A stretch of 24,422 nucleotides of DNA from Phaeoceros laevis (taxonomy: Eukaryota > Anthocerotophyta > Anthocerotopsida > Notothyladales): positions 1 through 24,422 of the forward strand of contig JBNGIQ010007735.1 of assembly GCA_049999765.1 (NCBI GenBank), given 5' to 3'. Position 1 is the stretch's first letter; every line of letters starts with the position of its first letter. The translations under genes and the position numbers were made by a program. Shown here one piece after another: positions 8,702-18,772 of the stretch. The notes beneath the pieces were generated by a model. The model was given only the letters and a program-made list of their open reading frames with translations, ran no database searches and was not told the origin of the DNA.

Positions 8702-10398
8702 TCAGGGCCAATCCCACCAGGGAAAGGCCAGACTCTGGTCGTCCATGTTAAACACATGACTGGACAGCTCATCCGAGTGCAGGGCCATAACGCCACCTTC
8801 TTCGATCTTCACCCGAGGCGCTCCAAAACCCGGGGGAGAATTCAACAGCCTCTGATTGCAGAAGTCGTCCGCTACCAGATCGCAGAAGGGAGACTCCATG
8901 TTTAAATTTGCCAGCATGCAAGTCTGCGCGGGTGTTCCCGGAGTGGGGAAGGACAAATCCACGTTCAAGCTTGAGAGGGAGGAGCAGCAGGAGTCGTCAA
9001 ATCCGGCAGAGGCAGTGGTTGAGGGCCATGTCGACATGGATCCTTCCCCTGAGAACTCGCTGCTGGTCGCCATGGATTTCTGAACCTGCTGCTGCTGCTG
9101 CAGCAGCATGGGGAGGAACTTGCCTGAGTAGCTGCTGTCGATAGGGGAGTGGTGAGGACTGTCGACATTGCACATGTCGCTGACAGAGCTGACGGAGTTT
9201 GTGTCAGAGCTGTTCCCCGAGTGGTGAGGACTGCCGCCCCCGGCGCCATAGATGCCGCTGTCTCTCCTGATTGACTCGCGCAAGTTGCTGTTCCCTCCGG
9301 GGAAATTGCTCACAGAGGTGGGACTGAGCTGGTAATCCTTTGTGTCCAAGTCTTTGGAGGAGGGAATGGGAATGGCAAGCAACTCGGGCGGGATCAAGAC
9401 TGGCTTGGTCAGCGGTGCCTGCGGAAGAGCCGGCATCGCCTTGGTGGTGGCCACGGAGGTAGCATCGGTAGGGGCGACAGCTTTCAACGGTATAGCAGGG
9501 GGGTCTGACAGATGCTCCGACACCAGCTTCTCAGGTTTCTTCAACCCCTCCGATGAGGAGGCATTGGAGACCTCCGACAAGATCGGCTCGACAGCAGTCG
9601 GAGAGGTGATAGCAGCATTGAGGCGCTTCACCTGTGAACAACAAACAGACAAGGCAAGCAGGTCAGACTCCGTGCTCACTCACAGACTGCCTTGCCTCTT
9701 CACTAGGTTGCTGGCAAGGAACTTGCTCCTCACCTCAGCAACCAGCTTGTCCTTCTCCTCCGCCAAAGCGGTGTAGTCCCCCTTCAAGGCGTCGAAGTCC
9801 GCCTTGAGCACCTCGTAGTCCTTCTCCAGCTGTTTGGTTTTCCAGCGCGCCCGTCGGTTCTGGAACCACACAGCCACCTGGCGGGGCTGCAGGCCTAGGT
9901 CTCTGGCCAGCTGCATTTTCCTCTCCGGCTCCAATTTGTTCTCCACCTCGAAATTCTTCTCCAACGACCGCACCTGCTCCACGCTCAGCCGGCGCTTCTT
10001 CTCGGTCGGCTGCCCCATATCGTCGTCCTCCCCGGTCTCCTCAGACGCCTCAAACATGGCCGGGAAAAACGCGCGCTTCAAATTGCCGGCGGAAGCGGTA
10101 GGACTCCCTGTCTGCTGCCCCGCCACGGCTTCCTCTCGTCCCGCAGCTACATTGCCGCCTGCATCCGCAACACAAACAAGCTCACCTCCGTGTCCCCAGA
10201 CAGACAATGCCATCCCTAGCCCGTCTCACATCCAAATTGCGCACTCTTACCTGCGGAGCTGTGGTGCCCTGGCCCGGAACGCGGTGACATCAAGGCAGCC
10301 AAAGCCTCGCTGGAGCTGCTGTCACTGCTGTGCATCATCTGCAGCATCCCGGAAGCCCCGCCGTAGGCCAGGATAGCGGCCGCAGTCCCGCTGACCAT
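8702..10398 (-). CDS. Homeodomain-leucine zipper class I transcription factor (three exons)
   Basis: HD-Zip I proteins are nuclear, plant-specific transcription factors that bind CAATNATTG-type sites as dimers. Exons are 10398-10251, 10158-9734 and 9631-8702; the GT-AG introns are 92 and 102 bases, and the joined frame is 500 residues. The homeodomain spans about residues 101-158, with recognition helix [10 protein letters not shown] at 147-156. The zipper follows at once, with leucines at 160, 167, 174, 181, 188 and 195; the second intron falls inside it and both flanks keep the heptad. No START domain follows, and RARWK with this spacing fits class I. The 309-residue last exon is Ser/Pro-rich, has a Gln run, a sumoylation-type VKIE, and an aromatic-acidic end [11 protein letters not shown] that may activate transcription. 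The start is the only ATG that joins in frame. It is longer than most flowering-plant class I proteins. Confidence 0.95.
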
Positions 10399-11070
10399 AT
10401 TCGCCTCCTTTCTTCTCCCCGTTGCCTCGCAATTGTGCAAAGACCAGGACCAGCTCAATCCCTTGCTACTCTTCTCCCTCCTTCCCTCCTTCCCTCCTTC
10501 CCACCCTGGCAATGCTCACCGCTGCCTCACAGCTTCTCCACCGAGACCTTGAGCATTTCAGAGCGTTGATTCCCGGCCGAGTGGCTCCACAAGGCCGCCA
10601 GCGTGCTTGCAATCGAGAGACTCCTCCTGCTGCCTCAGATCTGGTGTGGCAGGCTTCAGGGACCTCGAGAAGCGGGAGGAAGAATGGCGGAGTCCTGGGA
10701 TGCAGGAAGCCAGTTATAAGAGGCAGGCGGGGGCACGAGGCTAGCGGAAGGAAGGAAGCAAGCAAGCAAGGCAGCAGGGGCCGGCCAAGATGGCTGACTG
10801 GCACCTCCTCTGCTGGCTGACGGGGAGAAGCAGCGTTGGGAAGCCAAGGAAATAGGCTAGGGGGAGAGAGATGAAGGCGACAGCGGCAGGGCAGGAGAGA
10901 GAGGTGCGCGTCCAGGGACCTGGCCCTGGCCCTCTGGCCTGGCCCCGCACTGGGGGGCCTCGTGGACAGAGGAGAGAGAGTGGGGACTGCTTTGTTTTAA
11001 CTTTTAACAGGCGCGCGCCTTGCACTTTAAGGTAAGGGAGCTGTCTGGCCGCTGTTAATAGTAACAGCAT
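10399..11070 (-). promoter_or_regulatory. Long GC-rich 5' leader of the HD-Zip gene
   Basis: About 670 bases lie between the TATA box and the HD-Zip ATG on the minus strand. The leader is strongly purine/pyrimidine-biased and contains upstream ATGs. One at 11070-11068, close to the predicted transcription start, opens a 109-codon frame (11070-10741); another near 10556 opens a nine-codon frame, MLKVSVEKL. Such a leader could restrain translation. The leader extent is inferred from the TATA position and no splicing was assumed. Confidence 0.5.
10476..10506 (-). promoter_or_regulatory. G-quadruplex motif in the HD-Zip leader (sense strand)
   Basis: On the minus (sense) strand there are five runs of GGG separated by loops of 1, 5, 5 and 5 bases, starting GGGTGGGAAGGAGGG. 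This satisfies the usual G3 N1-7 rule. Because it is on the transcribed sense strand, the motif would be in the mRNA leader. Folding is inferred. Confidence 0.6.
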
Positions 11071-11096
11071 GCACGGATATTCAATTCCCTCTCAGC

Positions 11097-11104
11097 TTTA
11101 TATA
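11097..11104 (-). promoter_or_regulatory. TATA box of the HD-Zip gene
   Basis: The minus strand reads CTATATAAAGC here, a close match to the plant TATA consensus, and it lies in the orientation and order expected upstream of the HD-Zip gene. Transcription would start near 11065-11075. Confidence 0.6.
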
Positions 11105-13129
11105 GCGCCTCAGCTCAATCTCTCCGCATCCTCAAACACTAATTTATGCTCCCATCAAATCCCGGCTCAATCTCAAGTCAGTCCTGGTGCCTTCTTTTTC
11201 TGCCCTCTTTGCGCGCCTCACGCCCGGGACTCACAGCCGGCCTGCTCTTCATCCCTACTAGAACTTCTATAAGGCACTCTAATAAATCGGTCCTTATTTG
11301 CATGCCACCCAACATTACCGTCATCAGCTTCTTTGGAACTTGTGAAGCCAGCCGGTCAAAACAAGCCTCACTTGCGAACGGCACTTCTTTTGGAGCTTGT
11401 GAAACCAACCCACTACATGTCATGGAAGGCCTAGATTAGTAGGACATGGTAGGAGCAAGAAGTTAGGAATAGATTAGTAGGACATGGTAGGAGGACGAAG
11501 TTTACTCCCACTTAGAGGCCATGCATAAAAAAGTACTTACAGGCCATGCAAAAAAAAAGTACTTTGATTTGATAAACTTAATCATATTGTAACCACGGAA
11601 TGGCTTGCACCATAGGGCTTGAAGTATGTGATGATGAAACAAGGCGCTTGGTGGGCATGGGAATCGCAGGTTCTCTAGTTGAAGGAAGCAACTTCATGAA
11701 GCACTTTCGGGCCATAGCCGTACATATGATGAAAGGATCATAATATAAAAGAAGAAAATATGTGAATATAGTTTAATTAGGATCGTACACTTGTGATGTG
11801 CGTTTGGTGGGAGGCATGTCGTCACAAGTCCTTCACAACATTCATGTGGCATGTGGCCATCTTTTCCGTGCTTTGTCTCTGGAGCAACATGGTCGCTACA
11901 GAGCGCACAGAGAAGGACATGAGAGTTGGAAAGAGGTTCCGTGAAGGAGTACACCGTGGTCACCGGTGGTGTACATTTGTGCGATAAAGCTGTACTCGTT
12001 GCACAATAAAGCTGAACAGCAACTACTCCGACTAAAGTAAGGAGGATTCTGACGACACACATTCTACGGATAGTGGAGGTCAGATCAAGTGCATGTACTA
12101 AATGGGCTCGTGTGCACCATATCACATAGAGTTAAAGCAAAATATTATCCATGTACAACTCTCTTATATTGGGCCAGGTATTTCGGTAGTCGCAGGCTAT
12201 ATGTTGATAACACAGCTCTACCAAGCGTGTCACACTATATCTACATTGTGATACACTTTTGTGCCTCTTACTCATTGTCCCTTCAGAAGTACAAACATAT
12301 GAGAGTTGTTCCATAATAAAGTAAAACTTCAACATAAAGAAGCTCCCATGTTGTGCCACAAGTGAACTCATCTTTCAACATCTTCATATTTTCCCGAAGA
12401 GTTGGTGGAATTTTGTGGCAATCACTCACACATTCTATGGAGCTCATGGATATAGTCATAAATAGTCTTTTTGTTCAAACGACTATTTATATTCTTTGAT
12501 AAATAAACTAGTTATATCTCAACTTTTCTTAGTATATCAATGGCTTTGTTTCCAAGCGTGTAAGAGCTTTTTTCCTTTCATTCAATGAACCATTGCTTAG
12601 CTTGAATAAACACAACAAGCTCTACCATTAGTAGACATGTACTTAGTCTTTACTTGTTTTTTTTGCGAGGATTGTTTCTTTGCATTGAAGAAGATTGAAG
12701 AAGAACAAACTTTACCACGTGCTACAAGGTCCAATTGGGCCACACCACACTTGCTCAATTGAAAATATGGAGAATGAAACATGGGAAAGGCCGCCGACAT
12801 ACCATATTCTACTATTTTGTATTTTATTGTATGTAATAACACAAAAAACTAATGGTATAAGATGATAATTCTACTATGAACAAATGCACTTAGTTGAAAT
12901 CATGAACTTTTATGAGTACATGCTTCAACAAATTTAACCTTTAAAGTGAAATATTTAGTGAACTTTTTTGAAGAAGTTGCAACTTGCAACCTCAAAGTGG
13001 AGCTTATACCATTTATAACTCGTTGTCCTTATGGTTTCATCAGACTCCACTGTGAACCGCGTGAGCACTCACAAGTTTGTCCATGGAACTTCCTCAATTG
13101 CATGAAATAATAACATTTACCTCAAAAGG
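11105..13129. other. AT-rich stretch without a supported gene
   Basis: The first few hundred bases are the HD-Zip upstream region; beyond that the base composition turns AT-rich and no frame looks like protein. It holds small direct repeats: a pair near 11331 and 11391 (TTGGAACTTGTGAAGCCAGC and a close variant), an exact 24-base pair at 11432-11455 and 11470-11493, and AGGCCATGCA at 11515 and 11541, each followed by an A run and AGTACTT. Confidence 0.5.
11432..11493. repeat. Exact 24-base direct repeat pair
   Basis: The sequence TAGATTAGTAGGACATGGTA followed by GGAG occurs at 11432-11455 and again at 11470-11493, separated by 14 bases. The role is unknown; probably a local duplication. Confidence 0.85.
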
Positions 13130-13410
13130 CCAGAATAGCACCACCGGACAGGAAGGGAGGCCCCGGTGAACAGGTGACGCCCGCCTACCGGAGATTGGGC
13201 AGGGTGCAGGGCGCGTTGCGCGTTGTACCCGGCTGCCCACATTGGCAGACCTTTTGCTTTTTCTTTTGGCTGCCCCGACCACCTGTTCGAGCGTGCCGCT
13301 ATGATTAAACTGAAATAGACAACGCGCTCCGGAGCGCTGCGGCCGCCACGTCGGACAGGTGGGACGCGAGGCATCAGTACAGCCAAAAGAAAAGGTTCGC
13401 TTGGCCACAC
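13130..13410. other. GC-rich island with internal inverted repeats
   Basis: An abrupt GC-rich block sits inside AT-rich DNA. It contains the perfect palindrome GCGCTCCGGAGCGC and a 14-base inverted repeat (TTTTCTTTTGGCTG at 13259-13272 and its complement at 13380-13393). No convincing protein frame is visible; it may be an inserted fragment of another region or element. Confidence 0.45.
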
Positions 13411-13541
13411 AACAGGCTAGGTCCCCAGGGTGGGAGGCTTGCGTTTGTGTGGGGCACAGACTACCGGGTAATTCCAGTAAACTTGATTGACAAGGTCAAC
13501 CGGGAACCACATTTTCAAGCACTTGTCCACAATAATTAGTA

Positions 13542-13846
13542 TATGGATGAAATTTGACCGGTTTGCTAAAAGGGTTTTGCAAGTACGGCCTTATTCTTTC
13601 AGGATTTGGTAATATGTACAATGTTACACCCTTGACCTTTTTAAAAGACGAAGAGAATCATATTAGTGAAGTGTTCAAATTCATACTTTTGACCTCCAAA
13701 CCTTTGGAGAAAAAGGTCATGAACCTGATTAAAAGGTCAATTTTTACTAAGGAAAATAAAATATTAACATATTACCGACCTGCAAAACCTAGGGCCACTA
13801 GGTCGGGATGGCCGTTTTCAAACCTGTCAATTTCCATCCATGAAAT
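13542..13846. mobile_element. Fold-back (MITE-like) element
   Basis: The block reads as one long imperfect palindrome. ATGGATGAAATTTGACCGG at 13543-13561 pairs with CCTGTCAATTTCCATCCAT at 13823-13841. GGTTTTGCA at 13573-13581 pairs with TGCAAAACC at 13781-13789. GGTAATATGT and TTGACCTTTT also recur in both arms, and CTCCAAA/TTTGGAG at 13694-13709 forms a tight hairpin near the centre. TTAGTA occurs directly outside both ends (13536-13541 and 13847-13852) and may be a target duplication. No protein is encoded. If transcribed it would give a long hairpin RNA, a possible source of small RNAs. Confidence 0.55.
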
Positions 13847-14494
13847 TTAGTACCCACTTTTGCATCTCTAGATGTGTCTCTAGGGGGCTTATTTGATGAA
13901 CTGAAACATACACATTATTCTCTAGATCGTTTTGCATTATATCACACGATGCAACCTTGTATAAGAAGAAGAAGAATTTTACTCTATGCTTATGGATCCA
14001 ATAGGTCCACACGCTATGATTGAGGGTGATCACTTGTACTTCTAGAAGGAGAAATCGTAAAAGTTGCCTTGGCCACAACGGAAGAAACACATGAATGAAA
14101 GGGACTATCTATCCACCAAGTTTATATAGAGAGGTTAGAAGGATTTATGAAGGCAGAAAAGATAAACCGCATACAAATGCAAAAAAGAATTGTCCTAAAG
14201 ATGCGAGAAAAAGAGAGGAGGCAATGTCTAACTGTTTGTCTAACTGTTCACACACTATGGAGGAGGAGGGGGAGGAGAGTCTTTATTGTGCATTTCTATA
14301 TTCGAGTATTTCTATATTCAAGATGGAGGGCCGTGTTTGTATATTTGAGATACTCTCTTTGTGATACACTCTTTGTGTTTGTATATTTGACATGCACTCT
14401 AGATGGAGACTCCAAGCATGCAAGAGAAAAGAGGCACTTTGGGAGACTTTTATTTGTAGGTAGCCTTTATGTTGTAGCTATGGAGCTTGTGGGT
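13847..14494. other. No gene; AT-rich with short repeats
   Basis: The phrase GTGTTTGTATATTTGA recurs near 14334 and 14377, and TTTCTATATTC recurs near 14295-14325. Open frames here are short and low in complexity, and I do not support any as a gene. Confidence 0.45.
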
Positions 14495-14677
14495 CCTTAC
14501 CTTTCCATTACAATTATCTCATATAATGTACATCTAGTATAGTATCTTAGAGCAACCTTACTTTTCCATTAGAATTGTGTGACATAAGGTACATATAGTA
14601 TAGTATCTTAGAGCAACCTTACCTTTTCATTAGAATTATCTCATATAAGATACATATAGTATAGTACCTTAGAGCAA
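14495..14677. repeat. Three tandem copies of a 61-base repeat
   Basis: Copies lie at 14495-14555, 14556-14616 and 14617-14677. Each begins CCTTAC and ends CTTAGAGCAA, with the shared core TAGTATAGTA. All three have the same length and differ by scattered substitutions, so the array is not brand new. It has the form of a minisatellite. Confidence 0.9.
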
Positions 14678-15129
14678 ATGCCATGAATTCATTCACAACA
14701 ACTTGGGAGCATAATAAATTAATAATCATACAACAATTCTTCTCACTTTGGAGAAACAAAAAATAAATAAATAAATGATTTCAAAGTCTATTTTGATTTG
14801 TGTAGATGCCACAACAGCAACAGAAATAATCCAAGCCTAAGTAGCTTTTGCTGAGGTTTTCCTAGCACATAGCAAGTCCATGTGACCATGTCGGTCCGCA
14901 TTATGTCCAATATTGCCACCACCGTTGCTAAAACAAAATATGTGCCAATTGAGCAACAGTAGAGGGCATCTCGGGGGTCTCGTCCATTCCCTTTGTTGCT
15001 CCTTGTGCTTGCTAGCCTACTATATGGGTCAAGCACGCCCCACCCCCTCGTGGGGGCGGCTACCTACATTTGCAACCTGTACATGATCATGGCCCTCGGA
15101 CCACGTGACACGCCGTGAGAGCCGGCGAA
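14678..15129. other. No gene seen
   Basis: AT-rich at first, then GC-rich from about 15035, where CCACCCCCTCGTGGGGGCGG can form a small hairpin. No supported coding frame. Confidence 0.45.
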
Positions 15130-15165
15130 ATGCCAACCTTGATGCGTATGCCAACCTTGATGCGT
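15130..15165. repeat. Exact tandem repeat of 18 bases, two copies
   Basis: ATGCCAACCTTGATGCGT is repeated head to tail at 15130-15147 and 15148-15165 without mismatch. Confidence 0.9.
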
Positions 15166-15219
15166 GTTAGGTGAGACTAATGGAGACTAGACTAATGGAG
15201 ACCTCCATCCATTAGCGTG

Positions 15220-15240
15220 CCATGACATGGCATGTCATGG
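15220..15240. repeat. Perfect palindrome, 10-base arms with one-base spacer
   Basis: CCATGACATG, then G, then CATGTCATGG. Just upstream, TAATGGAG and CTCCATCCATTA form a further imperfect inverted pair, so the palindromes are clustered. Confidence 0.9.
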
Positions 15241-16250
15241 TCCATTCGGACGCCTTTTTTTTTTCACAACGAGGGTCACATGGCCGTAAAATGGGCTGGC
15301 ACTCCCGACAAACGGAGCCGCTAAATTGACCCCAGTCGGACCGACTCTGTGACGGTCCCGACCCGCCTGTTACTTCCAGGCCCATTCACATTCAAATGAG
15401 CCGATGCAACGGTGCAATGCAGCCTATAGGAATAGGCTTACGGTTGATACTAGTCTAGATACCTGCAAAATTTGCCTTCTTTTTTCGTGAGGACGTCATG
15501 CTGTTTTAGGAAAAAAATCTTTTCGGGCCGCAAAGGAAGCAAACAATCATTCGGGGAGCTTCGCGCTGCTATTTACAGCGGCCCAGCCTTCCTTGCTTGC
15601 ACCATACCCCGTTATGTTTGCACGCGGGAGCGAACGCCGGTGCAAACAGGGATGGCTCTTTTCTGCAAAGTTATCCCGAGACAGACGGAAACATCGCTTT
15701 TTCATCAGCGGATAGGGTTCATACACATCTACACATCGCAGCGTTGGTGCATGCACAGCAATGCCTGCTGCCTGGCTCACATTCATCCAGCCGACCTGCT
15801 GAGTTGTTCGATGATTATCACAGATGCTACGCGTGATTAGAGAGGAATTAGAGAAACGGGGTTCCAGGTTTTCGGCTGCTTTAGACGGTGGGGCAGGAGT
15901 GAGCTGAGCTGACAAGAATCGGCGTTTTGCAGGCTGGTGCCTCTTATCTTGACGAGCCCTTTAAAGCTCCGATACATACAAGTTTATGTGTGGCAGCGAA
16001 AGCGGCCAGAGGCCGCCGAAGCACCTGGTTGCAGATCTCATTGCCTGGAGGGGGGATCCAGCAAGATCTGCTTAAAATTTGGGGAAGAAGGTGTCATATG
16101 AATGCGCTTTTGCACCTGTTGCTGCAGACCCTAGCCCTGGCACTGGCAGAGGATGACGAGGTTGCAGCACTTGGGGGGTAAAGAGGACCAGCTGGAGGAG
16201 GAGGAAGAGTGGCGACCAGGTTAATTAGTAAAGATGGAGTGCAGCCAGGT
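15241..16250. other. No supported gene
   Basis: A tiny frame at 16098-16181 on the plus strand starts at ATG and encodes 27 residues with a leucine-rich, secretion-like start (MNALLHLLLQTLALALAEDD), but nothing else supports it. No repeats or RNA genes stand out. Confidence 0.4.
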
Positions 16251-17344
16251 TATTGTTTCTTTCGAGGAGCATTGGGACGCCGTGGAGGAGACTCCCGATG
16301 GTAGAGTAAAGGAGGACTGGATGATAGGTTTTTGACGTAAGTTGGAGGGAAGATGGCGGAGTCAAGGAAGAAGCATGCCTGCCTGCATGGGGGAAAACGG
16401 ATGATGGTTTTTGACGTACATGGGAGGAAGATGGGAGGACATGCCTGCGCCCACGCGCATGTCAAGCCAAGCAAGGGATGGCAAGGTAGGGTAGGGTTGG
16501 AGCGACAGGGAGAGGACAAGTCGGATTCCCGCAGGCCACGCAGCTGCGAGGTAGTTCGGAGAGCAGCTTCGTCGGAAACTGTGGCATGGGAGGCCGCTCG
16601 TTGCACAAGTCGTCGTGGAGACAACGTGAAGACAGAGCGCCTTGCAGTGTGTGGAAAACGGTGAAAGACTGCAATATGCGTGCCAGGGCGGAGGGTACAG
16701 TAGGCGGAGGGTCTGGGAAGCAAAGCCCTAGTCTAGGATGGATGGACGGAAGGTTGGTGCACGTCTGTGTCTTTGGCCAGGAAGGGAGAGTTTAGGTTTT
16801 GCGGAACGCTTTGGTAGGGACTCGGGAGCCTGCTAAGCAGTTGGTGGAATAGGCGGCAGCGGATTTAGGAGGATGTGCGAGGAAACGAGGGTGGTTTTGT
16901 GACTTTTGTCGCGCTCTAGCTCTAGCGGTGGTTGCATGCACAGGGATCCTTCCGAAGAGCCGGGTCGACCTCCTCTTCCTCCTGATTTGAGGAATAAGAA
17001 GAACGGAGCATCCGTTTGCGGATCGGGTGCTGGCGGTGGACATGGATGGAGGCAGCAATACCGTGTCCGGCAACGGCTGCCCGGCTGAGAGAAGAGAGGC
17101 TTGGGTTGGCGCACTGACAACCGCTGCTTTTCACGACGCCAACTGTGAGCATCTCCTACCAAGAGCGGGGCCCAACTCAGCTCGGCTCGGCTAATAAATC
17201 GGCAGCTTCATCCTCCAGCCAAGGTACAGTACAAACCTTGGGAGCAGCTTCTGGTAACTTTCGATGTCTGGCTCCGTTGGACCTCTTTTCTGCAGGCTCT
17301 CCTTCATGTCGGAATTCCATGTTACCAAATGAATGACGCCTGTC
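16251..17344. other. G-rich stretch without an identifiable gene
   Basis: Two related segments of about 40 bases occur at roughly 16319-16360 and 16399-16440, sharing GGATGAT, GTTTTTGACGTA and GGAAGATGG. On the minus strand an ATG at 17152 opens a 76-codon frame whose start (MLTVGVVKSSGCQCANPSLS) is Ser/Ala/Arg-rich like an organelle transit peptide, but I find no second exon carrying a known domain. The stretch could be a promoter and first exon of something I cannot resolve. Confidence 0.35.
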
Positions 17345-17799
17345 TGCCACGTCTGTCCTGCAGAGCTGCTTTTTTTTTCCTTCGAGTGCTTTTCTTCTTT
17401 TTCTAGGTGACTGGTAATATGTTTTGAGCAAAAGCAAAAGCATCCATGCTGGGTACGAGCATGATGACATGACGTATACATGTCGTTGAAACAATGAAGC
17501 TCCCCCATTCAGTCCGCCGTGGTCAGGGGCAAATCCTGATGACAGAGAGGGGGCTTCCTCAATACTATTGCAGCAGATGCCTTTCTGTTTGGAGGTGGTT
17601 ATGGTGCTCCTTCAGCTTGTGACACCAGCTGTGGCACTGCACCGTTTTTTCGCAATAACTTCCAGTAGTCCGGGCTTCTTTATGCAATCTGTATTTAGTA
17701 TCGGTCATAACGGCTATTCTATACTGAGGAGTGTATGTGTGTTCATTGAACTTCGTTCTATCCCCAAAAAAAACTTCATTCTATCCCCGAGTATACCAT
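17345..17799. other. No gene; imperfect direct repeat with an A run
   Basis: ACTTCGTTCTATCCCC (17750-17765) and ACTTCATTCTATCCCC (17773-17788) are direct repeats separated by an A-rich spacer next to the SINE-like block. Nothing else supported. Confidence 0.45.
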
Positions 17800-18010
17800 A
17801 AAATAGAGCAAAGTTGCTCAGAAATGCGTTACGGACCCTTCCGTAACGCGTTTTTACGAACCTAAGTGAGGTTCATACACGTATCACGTAAAATACAGAA
17901 ACCTTAAATTTAAGATTCCTCGCCACACGCACGGAGCGTAGATTGAGCCCACAACCTGCTCGTCAATACAACCACAACCCAACCACTTGGGCTAACCCGC
18001 TAGCACCACA
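17800..18010 (-). mobile_element. Probable tRNA-derived SINE
   Basis: On the minus strand the block resembles a worn tRNA gene. TTAGCCCAAGTGGTT (plus 17981-17995) fits an RNA polymerase III A box, and CAGGTTGTGGGCTCAATC (plus 17941-17958) fits a degraded T-arm/B box at the spacing expected in a tRNA-like head. No true tRNA clover leaf or anticodon arm can be formed, so this is not a working tRNA gene. Downstream the body includes a perfect 10-base hairpin GCGTTACGGA/TCCGTAACGC at 17826-17849. Outer limits are uncertain. Confidence 0.45.
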
Positions 18011-18772
18011 TTTATAGGGTAGGAAGGCTGTATCAAACAATTAAACAAACCTACTCCTCCCCTTTTTACGTGTGGAAAATAAAAATGAAACGCGTAAAAA
18101 CGAACTGTTCACGTAAATACAGACGGCACGTTTCTCACGGATAATAGAGTAACCATATAATAGACTATACCTGACGGAGGCAGGCATGCAATTCTCCTGT
18201 GCTTCTGCAGTTGCAGAATGGTGGTGTCAGGCGACCAAGCAGGAGGCTGGAGCTTGCCTGTCTGCCTTCGTCCCTTCTCTTGTCCGGACTCCGGAGGGGT
18301 GCTGGCCTGAAGTTACAAGGAACTGGCTGGCCATGCACCAGATCTTACTTTCACTGGCAGCTAGGTAAAAGTTGAAAAAGTTGGAGCAACAAGTTGTATG
18401 GTAAACTCCCAATGTGGAAAAGGGTGCTTTGCGATGAGGCATGGCATGATATGTCGTACAGATTAAGCAAATATCACTTCCTGACTTCCTGGGCCCAGCT
18501 TACTTGCAAACAGGGATTAGTGCTGGCATATTATCCTCATTGCGTTAATGACACTCTGTGTACGTCCATGCGATCTCCAACGGAACAGCAGGGCTAACGC
18601 TGCAACTGGACTCCTTCAAAGTTTGAAGTCAGAGCAGGTCGGTCATCACTGTTCACGAGCGAGGGGCACGGTTTGTGACCGAGCTAGGAAACAGGGAAAA
18701 CTACTGCCATATGGAAGGGAGGTGCCTAGCTCGTCTGACACACCGGCTCAACGACGAGGAAGGGACGGTAAT
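18011..18772. other. No resolved gene
   Basis: Short open stretches exist on both strands but none has a start, a splice pattern and a family match together. A second copy of the CGTAAAAACG theme from the SINE block lies near 18090. On the minus strand the region lies downstream of the coding-like frame that closes at 18773. Confidence 0.4.

Noticed and set aside
10422-11070. Several open frames of 80 to 130 codons on both strands upstream of HD-Zip
   Set aside because: The DNA is GC-rich and repetitive, which lengthens chance frames; the region is best explained as the HD-Zip leader.
14095-14542. Overlapping plus-strand frames of 89 and 131 codons
   Set aside because: Low-complexity AT-rich sequence with short repeats and no family signal.
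16250-16723. Minus-strand frame of 157 codons with mitochondrial-targeting-like make-up
   Set aside because: No ATG start was found and no functional domain follows; the Arg/Ser/Pro bias comes from base composition.
17930-18010. A functional tRNA gene
   Set aside because: Only the A and B box-like parts are recognisable; no acceptor stem or anticodon arm pairs properly.
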